Below, in pieces: positions 5,539 through 10,416 of a stretch of 10,416 bases of DNA. The stretch is from Candidatus Omnitrophota bacterium. GTDB lineage: Bacteria > Omnitrophota > Koll11 > Duberdicusellales > 4484-171. The notes beneath the pieces are model-generated. The model was not told the DNA's origin and made no database searches. It saw nothing but the letters and a program-made list of their open reading frames with translations. Position numbers and translations under genes: made by a program. Within the stretch, counting starts at the first letter, position 1. Each line of letters opens with the position of its first letter. Location of the stretch: positions 1 through 10,416 of the forward strand of contig JAIPHQ010000014.1 of NCBI GenBank assembly GCA_021735115.1. Reading direction: 5' to 3'.

Positions 5539-5694
5539 TTAAATTTGAATACCTTGGGTTATCTCTCCACTTACATAATACCAAACTATTATCGCTATAA
5601 TTAAAGCAACCAGCTTAAGCCAAAAATTATAAGTAATAGCTTTTTGCAAATCAATCTTTTTAATCCATTTTTTAACTATTTTAATCCATTCCAT
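5539..5694 (-). CDS. 51-aa membrane peptide in the YbbR/CdaR slot
   Basis: This short frame gives a 51-residue protein. It has a basic amphipathic N-terminus (MEWIKIVKKWIKKIDLQKAI), one membrane segment (about 24-41, FWLKLVALIIAIIVWYYV), then a 10-residue tail SGEITQGIQI. The pattern N-x-x-LKL-x-ALIIAI-x-x-W-x-YV is the anchor typically found at the N-terminus of YbbR-domain proteins such as CdaR, the regulator of CdaA. It lies exactly where ybbR lies in the conserved operon: 12 nt after cdaA and 12 nt before pdxJ. An AGAG run precedes the ATG (5694-5692). With only 180 nt between cdaA and pdxJ, no YbbR domain can follow. It could be a degenerate CdaR reduced to its anchor or a dedicated micro-partner of CdaA. 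Reality as a gene is likely; the role is inference. Confidence 0.75.
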   Translation of the reverse strand: MEWIKIVKKWIKKIDLQKAITYNFWLKLVALIIAIIVWYYVSGEITQGIQI

Positions 5695-5706
5695 AAATAT
5701 CTCTAC

Positions 5707-6465
5707 TTAAGTTTTTGTCAACTGCCCCTTTAAAATTGTAAATAAATCATTCGGGCTTAGGCGTCTGGTAAGTTGGCCTTCTATCGCCAAAGAGATTATC
5801 CCGGTTTCTTCGGAAACAACAACAACTATAGAGTCAGTTGCCTCAGAAAGGCCTACAGCAGCCCGATGCCGCATACCTAATGTTCTTTCTATGTTAGGAT
5901 TGTCTGATAAAGGAAAAAGACAAGCTGCAGCGATAACCCTTGTCCCTTCCACAACCACACCTCCATCATGTAATGGAGCCGAAGGATAAAATAAATTCTG
6001 AATTAATTCTGACGTTATATCCGCATCTAAAACAACTCCACTTTCAGTATATTTTCTTAGGCCCATATCTCTTTTTATTGCAATCAACCCCCCTATTTTC
6101 TTACGGGAGAGAACTCCTACAGAAGATGTAATTTCTCTTAAAACTTGCTCCATCTCCTCAATTTGAGGTTCCATATGAAAAATATGGCGGCGGCCTAATC
6201 TAATTAAACCCTCCCTTAGTTCAGGTTGAAAAATTATAGCCACTAAAACAAGAAAAAAAGCAAAAAGGTAGGTAAGTATTCTGGTTAAAACCGGTAAACC
6301 TAAAAGTTGAAAAGTAAGTAAAGAAATTATCAGAACAATTATACCTCTTAGAAGATAAACGGCTTTAGTTCCTTTTAGAAATAAAAATATCCTATAGATA
6401 ACCATCCACAAGATTATTATCTCAACAATTGATTTCCAGTTAAGCATTTTAATTAAATTTGTCAT
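5707..6465 (-). CDS. cdaA: Diadenylate cyclase CdaA (c-di-AMP synthase)
   Basis: Makes cyclic di-AMP from two ATP at the inner face of the membrane, controlling osmolyte and potassium balance and envelope homeostasis. The 252 residues show three N-terminal membrane helices (about 13-30, 35-55 and 60-79) ending in FQPELREGLIRLGRR, then a DAC domain. Active-site motifs are PLHDGGVVVEG (164-174, Asp167) and GMRHRAAVGLSE (197-208, Arg199-His200-Arg201), followed by VVVSEETGIISLAIEG (215-230). The canonical forms are DGA and GTRHR, so Ala169 is Gly and Thr198 is Met here; the catalytic Asp and RHR are intact. The ATG overlaps the folP TGA (ATGA, 6462-6465). An alternative Met7 would give a shorter N-terminus; neither start has a clear Shine-Dalgarno. 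The next gene encodes the anchor-only CdaR-like peptide. Confidence 0.95.
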   Translation of the reverse strand: MTNLIKMLNWKSIVEIIILWMVIYRIFLFLKGTKAVYLLRGIIVLIISLLTFQLLGLPVLTRILTYLFAFFLVLVAIIFQPELREGLIRLGRRHIFHMEPQIEEMEQVLREITSSVGVLSRKKIGGLIAIKRDMGLRKYTESGVVLDADITSELIQNLFYPSAPLHDGGVVVEGTRVIAAACLFPLSDNPNIERTLGMRHRAAVGLSEATDSIVVVVSEETGIISLAIEGQLTRRLSPNDLFTILKGQLTKT

Positions 6466-7676
6466 TTTTTTACCAAAGCAGAAAAAAGTTTAATTGCATC
6501 ATTTGTCTGGTCTACATCATGTACTCTTAAGACACTAGCACCTTTTGCCAAAGCAATCATTTCAGCAGCAATAGTAGCCCCCAGCCGTTGAGCTGGGCTT
6601 TTTTTAATTATATCACCAATAAAAGATTTACGCGATAAGCCAATAAAAATTGGCACCCCTAAAGCTTTAAATTGGTATAAATTATTTATGATATCTAGAT
6701 TATGTTTTTTTGACTTTCCAAAGCCAATTCCGGGATCTATAAAAATTTGGCTTTTGTCTATACCTTTTTTTTGACAATATTCTATTCTATTTTTTAAAAA
6801 TCCTCCAATTTCTTGGCTAACTTGCCTGTAATTAGGGTTAATTTGCATAGTTTGCGGATTTGCCTGCATATGCATAAGTACACAGCCTAGATTATATTTT
6901 TTGACCAAAGCAGTTATTTTACTACTTCTTAAAGCAGTGATATCATTTATAATATCAACTCCAGATCCAACTGCTGCTTCTGCCACCTTAGGCTTATAAG
7001 TATCAACTGATATAATTAAATTTTTGAATTCTTTTCTAACTACCTTTAATATTGGTATAAGCCTTCTTATTTCTTCTTGCGGTTTTATTCGCTTAGAAAA
7101 TGGCCGCGTTGATTCAGCTCCAAAATCAATAATCTTAGCTCCAACTTTGACCATTGCGGAAACTTTGTCTAGAACTAATTTTTTTAATTTAGGAAAAGAT
7201 TCACCTGACTTTACCAATAATCCATCACCCGAAAAAGAATCCTGGGTAATGTTTACTATCCCACAAATAATAGGCCTATTTATCCGTAAAGTTTTATCCC
7301 TAGCTCTATATTTATAACTATTTTTCTCACTATTTTCTAAACTTTCTAACAATTGTCTAGATAATATTCTTAGCCTTTTGGTTTGATTTTTCAATTTTTG
7401 GCAAAGTTTTTTCAGCTGATTAATAGTACCAAAAAGCAATACTTCAGTTTCAATATCTTTAATTAACGCATCTCTTTCTACAGCTGCATCAGAACCAAGA
7501 GAAAGCAGATGTTGTTTTAATATATTGGCTTCCCAAGATCTTATTCCCTGAACCTTAAAACTTCTAAATACAGACTTAGGGGCAAGTATTTTAGCCCCTT
7601 CTTTAGTTGCCCCCAGAGAAAGAACTATCTTTTTTGCTTGGTTTTGGTTATCTAAAGCTAACGGAAATACATTCAT
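6462..7676 (-). CDS. folP: Dihydropteroate synthase with N-terminal extension
   Basis: Joins p-aminobenzoate to dihydropterin pyrophosphate in folate synthesis; cytoplasmic. At 404 residues it is about 130 longer than the classical enzyme. The DHPS barrel starts near 135: GIVNITQDSFSGDG (139-152), IIDFGAESTRPFS (182-194), SVDTYKPKVAEAA (223-235), IINDITAL (242-249), MHMQANPQTMQ, IDPGIGFGKS (313-322), GLSRKSFIG (346-354) and RVHDV (384-388). Residue 145 is Gln where the family signature has Pro (TPDSF). The extension contains ANILKQHLLSLGSDAAVERD (50-69) and a helical segment around TINQLKKLCQKLKNQTK; I recall similar N-termini in DHPS of several anaerobe groups, so it is probably lineage-typical, not a fusion. 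The start at 7676 has no Shine-Dalgarno. It lies 37 nt after ftsH and overlaps cdaA. Confidence 0.94.
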   Translation of the reverse strand: MNVFPLALDNQNQAKKIVLSLGATKEGAKILAPKSVFRSFKVQGIRSWEANILKQHLLSLGSDAAVERDALIKDIETEVLLFGTINQLKKLCQKLKNQTKRLRILSRQLLESLENSEKNSYKYRARDKTLRINRPIICGIVNITQDSFSGDGLLVKSGESFPKLKKLVLDKVSAMVKVGAKIIDFGAESTRPFSKRIKPQEEIRRLIPILKVVRKEFKNLIISVDTYKPKVAEAAVGSGVDIINDITALRSSKITALVKKYNLGCVLMHMQANPQTMQINPNYRQVSQEIGGFLKNRIEYCQKKGIDKSQIFIDPGIGFGKSKKHNLDIINNLYQFKALGVPIFIGLSRKSFIGDIIKKSPAQRLGATIAAEMIALAKGASVLRVHDVDQTNDAIKLFSALVKK

Positions 7677-7713
7677 TTAATTTAAGGGAAGATAAAATAT
7701 AGTTAAATATTTA

Positions 7714-9600
7714 TTATGAAGTTGAATCTTGTTTTTTTTGTTTGGATAAACCAACAATTTCTTTAAACTCTTTGGCATCCAATACCTCTTTATCTAATAA
7801 AACATCTACAAGCTTGGCCAATTCTTTTTTATTATCTTGGATAATAGCTTTAGCTCTACTGTAACATTCATCTACAATTCTTTTTACTTCTTGGTCAACA
7901 ATCCGAGCCGTCTCTTCACTGTAATCTTTTTCTCTCATCATATCCCTGCCTAAAAATACAGGGCCATGACTTTCACCTAAAGTATAATTTCCTAACCTAT
8001 CACTCATACCATAATCACAAACCATCTTCCGAGCTAATTTTGTTACCGCTGCCAAATCACTCATAGCCCCGGTTGTAACATCATCTAGGTTCACTTCCTC
8101 AGAGGCCCTTCCCCCTAAAGCAACAGTAATTTCACCCATAAGTTGTTTTTTTGATTTGTAGCTTCTATCTTCCTGAGGCGGGATAAAAGTATAACCACCC
8201 GCCATCCCCCGGGGGATAATTGATACTTTTGCCATAGAATCAACTTCTGGAATAACTAAAGATACCAAAGCATGGCCTCCTTCGTGGAAAGCCGTTATCT
8301 TTTTTTCCTTTTCTGACATTACCCGGCTCTTTCTTTCTGGGCCCATCATTACTCTTTCAATTGCTTCTTCAAGTTCTTTTTGGCTAACTGATTTTTTATT
8401 TCTGCGTGCCGCCAGTAAAGCAGCTTCATTACAAAGATTTTCTAAATCAGCTCCGGAAAAACCAGGCGTTCTTTTTGCAACTTCTTCTAAATTTACTTTT
8501 TGAGAAAGATTTATAGCTTTGGTATGAACTTTTAATATTCCTTCTCTTCCTTTTATATCAGGCGCATTAATTACAATTTGACGGTCAAACCTACCCGGCC
8601 TAAGTAAAGCCGGATCTAAGACATCAGGGCGATTTGTAGCCGCTATGACTATTACCCCTGTTTCGGTTTTAAATCCATCCATCTCTGCTAAAAGTTGGTT
8701 TAAGGTTTGTTCTCTTTCATCATGGCCACCACCTAATCCAGCAAAACGTTGTCTGCCAACTGCATCAATTTCATCAATAAAAATAATACATCCTTTATTT
8801 TCGGCTCGAGCAGCTTTCTTAGCTTGCTCAAACAAAGACCTAACTCGAGATGCTCCAACTCCTACAAACATCTCAACAAAATCAGATCCGCCTATTGAAA
8901 AAAATGGTACCTCTGCTTCTCCTGATACAGCCTTAGCAAGCAAAGTTTTACCACAACCGGGAGGGCCCATAAGAAGAACTCCTTTGGGAAACCTACCACC
9001 AAGGCGCTGAAACTTTTTAGGGTCTTTTAAAAACTCAACCACTTCCTGCAGCTCTTCTTTTGCTTCATCAATGCCGGCTACATCATCAAAGGTAACCTTT
9101 TTAGCTCTATTTTTATCTAAAATAGCATGCTTAGACTTACCAAAACCCCAAATCTGTGAACCCATTTGGTTCCCTTTTTTAGAAAAATACCATAAAAACA
9201 AAATGAAAATAAGCATCGGCCCAAAGAAGTAAAGAAAGTTAGTAAAAGCAGTGCTTGCCGGCTCAATCTCAAAATCTTCTACATTTTTTCTGATTAAAGA
9301 AACGATTTCTTCATTTTCTTTAGGAATATACACATAGAAATACTTTTGATCTTTTGATTGATTGAACTGGCCTTGGGCAAGATTTTCTTTTAAAGTGATT
9401 GATTTTATCTGATTAGTCTCTGGATTATTTTTGACTAGATAGTAAAATTCGGGATATTTTAATTTTTTAGCAAACCCCCCCATATTAGCACCAAAAAGGT
9501 TAGCTAACCAGATAACCGCCATAAATATGATTATTACATATAAAGCCCGGCGGAAAAAATTGGGATTAGGTTGTTTTTTCTTCTTTTTATTTGGTTGCAT
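7714..9600 (-). CDS. ftsH: ATP-dependent zinc metalloprotease FtsH
   Basis: Membrane-anchored hexameric AAA+ protease that extracts and degrades membrane and short-lived cytosolic proteins. The 628 residues are complete: basic N-terminus, TM1 (about 18-37), periplasmic domain (38-120), TM2 (about 121-139), then the AAA module. Walker A is GPPGCGKT (212-219; Cys replaces the usual Thr), the pore loop is MFVGVGA (244-250), Walker B is IIFIDEID (272-279), and the second region of homology with arginine fingers is [20 protein letters not shown] (321-340). The peptidase has zinc motif HEGGH (439-443, usually HEAGH) and the third ligand Asp515 in TTGAMSDL. The C-terminal helix region [12 protein letters not shown] fits the family. 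There is no Shine-Dalgarno before the ATG at 9600; a possible promoter overlaps the tilS stop. It lies 24 nt downstream of tilS. Confidence 0.98.
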   Translation of the reverse strand: MQPNKKKKKQPNPNFFRRALYVIIIFMAVIWLANLFGANMGGFAKKLKYPEFYYLVKNNPETNQIKSITLKENLAQGQFNQSKDQKYFYVYIPKENEEIVSLIRKNVEDFEIEPASTAFTNFLYFFGPMLIFILFLWYFSKKGNQMGSQIWGFGKSKHAILDKNRAKKVTFDDVAGIDEAKEELQEVVEFLKDPKKFQRLGGRFPKGVLLMGPPGCGKTLLAKAVSGEAEVPFFSIGGSDFVEMFVGVGASRVRSLFEQAKKAARAENKGCIIFIDEIDAVGRQRFAGLGGGHDEREQTLNQLLAEMDGFKTETGVIVIAATNRPDVLDPALLRPGRFDRQIVINAPDIKGREGILKVHTKAINLSQKVNLEEVAKRTPGFSGADLENLCNEAALLAARRNKKSVSQKELEEAIERVMMGPERKSRVMSEKEKKITAFHEGGHALVSLVIPEVDSMAKVSIIPRGMAGGYTFIPPQEDRSYKSKKQLMGEITVALGGRASEEVNLDDVTTGAMSDLAAVTKLARKMVCDYGMSDRLGNYTLGESHGPVFLGRDMMREKDYSEETARIVDQEVKRIVDECYSRAKAIIQDNKKELAKLVDVLLDKEVLDAKEFKEIVGLSKQKKQDSTS

Positions 9601-9608
9601 CGATAGCT

Positions 9609-9636
9609 ATTATACTTAGATTAACTACAAAATCAA
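9609..9636 (-). promoter_or_regulatory. Possible sigma-70-type promoter for ftsH
   Basis: On the minus strand TTGATT (9631-9636) and a perfect TATAAT (9609-9614) are 16 nt apart. Only 8 nt separate TATAAT from the ftsH ATG (9600), so a transcript would begin at or just before the start codon and be leaderless, which fits the lack of a Shine-Dalgarno. The AT-rich background makes a chance match possible. Confidence 0.35.
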
Positions 9637-10416
9637 GGACTGAATAGAAAGAGTCTTTTTTTCTTTTTTTATTACAATTTTAGGTAAATGGATGCTTGCC
9701 TCTTCCCTACCTTCTAAAACTAGTTTTTTTACTTCAATTAGATGATTTTGATCTATCCGGCGTGTATTTCCTTTAATTTGCTCGATAGCGATTCTTATTA
9801 CATTATTAAAAATAGCCGGATGCAGTGCTTTTAGGCCTTGTAAGTTAAGAGATATACCCCGGCCTGATCTTTTTTGCCTAAGCCGTCCAAATTCAGATTT
9901 TGAAAAAGTATAGATAAAGTCATAATCAAGGCCCGCATTAACCGCTAGATCAGACAACCTATCTGCAATAGATTTATTAATAGCCTCAAGTTGCGGCAAT
10001 AGGTCAATTCTTATCCTATTTCTTAAGAATTTTACCTCCTGATTGCTTTTATCCAAGCAAAAAGGAATATTTTTTTTATCTAGCCAATTTAAAATTTGTT
10101 TTTTTTCTAAATCAATAAAAGGCCTAACCACCACTAAACTTCTAAATTGAGACTTGGGCAAGAAACCTCTTAAACCTTTTAGGCCTGTACCTCTAATAAT
10201 CCTCATTAAAACAGTTTCAGCTAAATCATCTTTATGGTGAGCCAAAACAAGTTTTTTTATTTTGCTTTGACGCGAAACTTTTAAAAAAAAATCAAAACGT
10301 AGTTGGCGTGCAGTTTGTTCTAGAGAGTCACCGATAAAAAATTCATTTACATTTTTTTTCTCACTAACAAAATCAATATTTAGCTTATTACATAATTCCT
10401 TAATAAATTTTTCTTC
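9625..10416 (-). CDS. tilS: tRNA(Ile)-lysidine synthase, N-terminus cut by window edge
   Basis: Converts C34 of tRNA-Ile2 to lysidine using ATP, so the CAU anticodon reads AUA; cytoplasmic. The frame is open from the window edge (10416) to TAG at 9627-9625, giving 263 residues. Visible are EQTARQLRFDFF (about 33-44 of the fragment) and LAHHKDDLAETVLMRIIRG (about 57-75), the conserved HH-DD-ET element of the N-type PP-loop ATPase. GTGLKGLRGF and later FLRNRIRIDLLPQLE follow. The PP-loop SGGxDS itself must lie upstream, outside the window. The protein ends soon after the linker region (residues up to SIQSLIL), without the extra C-terminal domain of the E. coli enzyme, so it looks like the short Aquifex-like form. 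A TTG at 10245 is internal and not a real start. It heads the operon seen here, 24 nt before ftsH. Confidence 0.93.
   Translation of the reverse strand, partial: EEKFIKELCNKLNIDFVSEKKNVNEFFIGDSLEQTARQLRFDFFLKVSRQSKIKKLVLAHHKDDLAETVLMRIIRGTGLKGLRGFLPKSQFRSLVVVRPFIDLEKKQILNWLDKKNIPFCLDKSNQEVKFLRNRIRIDLLPQLEAINKSIADRLSDLAVNAGLDYDFIYTFSKSEFGRLRQKRSGRGISLNLQGLKALHPAIFNNVIRIAIEQIKGNTRRIDQNHLIEVKKLVLEGREEASIHLPKIVIKKEKKTLSIQSLIL

Noticed and set aside
8645..9010. Plus-strand open frame of 121 codons
   Set aside because: Antisense shadow of the conserved FtsH AAA region. The other plus-strand frames (2170-2355, 3748-3990, 5940-6131, 7024-7317) are rejected for the same reason: each lies within a clear minus-strand gene.
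9625..10245. tilS as a complete 206-codon gene starting at 10245
   Set aside because: That start is an internal TTG in LAHHKDD; the frame continues with conserved TilS sequence (EQTARQLRF) to the window edge.
1..10416. Defence island, prophage, IS element or CRISPR array
   Set aside because: All protein genes are housekeeping or small accessory genes; no transposase, integrase, regularly spaced repeat or toxin-antitoxin pair was seen.

Overview
This is an AT-rich bacterial segment with every recognisable gene on the minus strand, so the biological reading direction is from 10416 down to 1. The gene content (FtsH, diadenylate cyclase, DXP-dependent PdxJ, short TilS, PilZ protein, NAD(P)-dependent GpsA) points to a free-living, probably diderm bacterium. 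The style of the PilZ protein and the gene order suggest a deep-branching uncultured lineage such as Candidatus Omnitrophota. That placement is an inference from memory of similar genomes; a deltaproteobacterium-like relative cannot be excluded, because the same gene order occurs there.

Region 1 (10416 to 3597) is a tight housekeeping operon: tilS (5' end outside the window), ftsH, folP, cdaA, a 51-aa single-pass membrane peptide, pdxJ, acpS and nnrD. Gaps are 11 to 39 nt, with two overlaps (ATGA at folP/cdaA, about 38 nt at acpS/nnrD). It joins tRNA-Ile lysidine modification, membrane proteolysis, folate synthesis, c-di-AMP synthesis, vitamin B6 synthesis, acyl-carrier-protein activation and NAD(P)HX repair. 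This resembles the ftsH-folP-cdaA-ybbR-pdxJ-acpS-nnr order known from several phyla. The main oddity is the ybbR/cdaR slot, which holds only a membrane anchor with no YbbR domain.

Region 2 (3585 to 3189) is a tRNA run Thr(UGU)-Tyr(GUA)-Gly(UCC), starting 11 nt after nnrD and therefore probably co-transcribed with it. The order matches the thrU-tyrU-glyT run that precedes tufB in enterics, but gpsA follows here. The 161-nt Tyr-Gly spacer contains no gene but is packed with three consecutive hairpins, including a perfect 15-bp palindrome abutting tRNA-Tyr. A tandem octamer repeat with an inverted copy lies directly before gpsA.

Region 3 (3110 to 1) holds gpsA, a membrane-anchored hypothetical protein with a DUF3859-like pattern, tRNA-Pro(GGG), a PilZ c-di-GMP receptor, and homoserine dehydrogenase cut by the window edge. 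The PilZ stop and hom start overlap (ATGA). The window thus carries a c-di-AMP synthase and a c-di-GMP receptor, each coupled by ATGA to a metabolic gene (folP and hom). No IS element, CRISPR array, phage gene or clear intrinsic terminator was seen.
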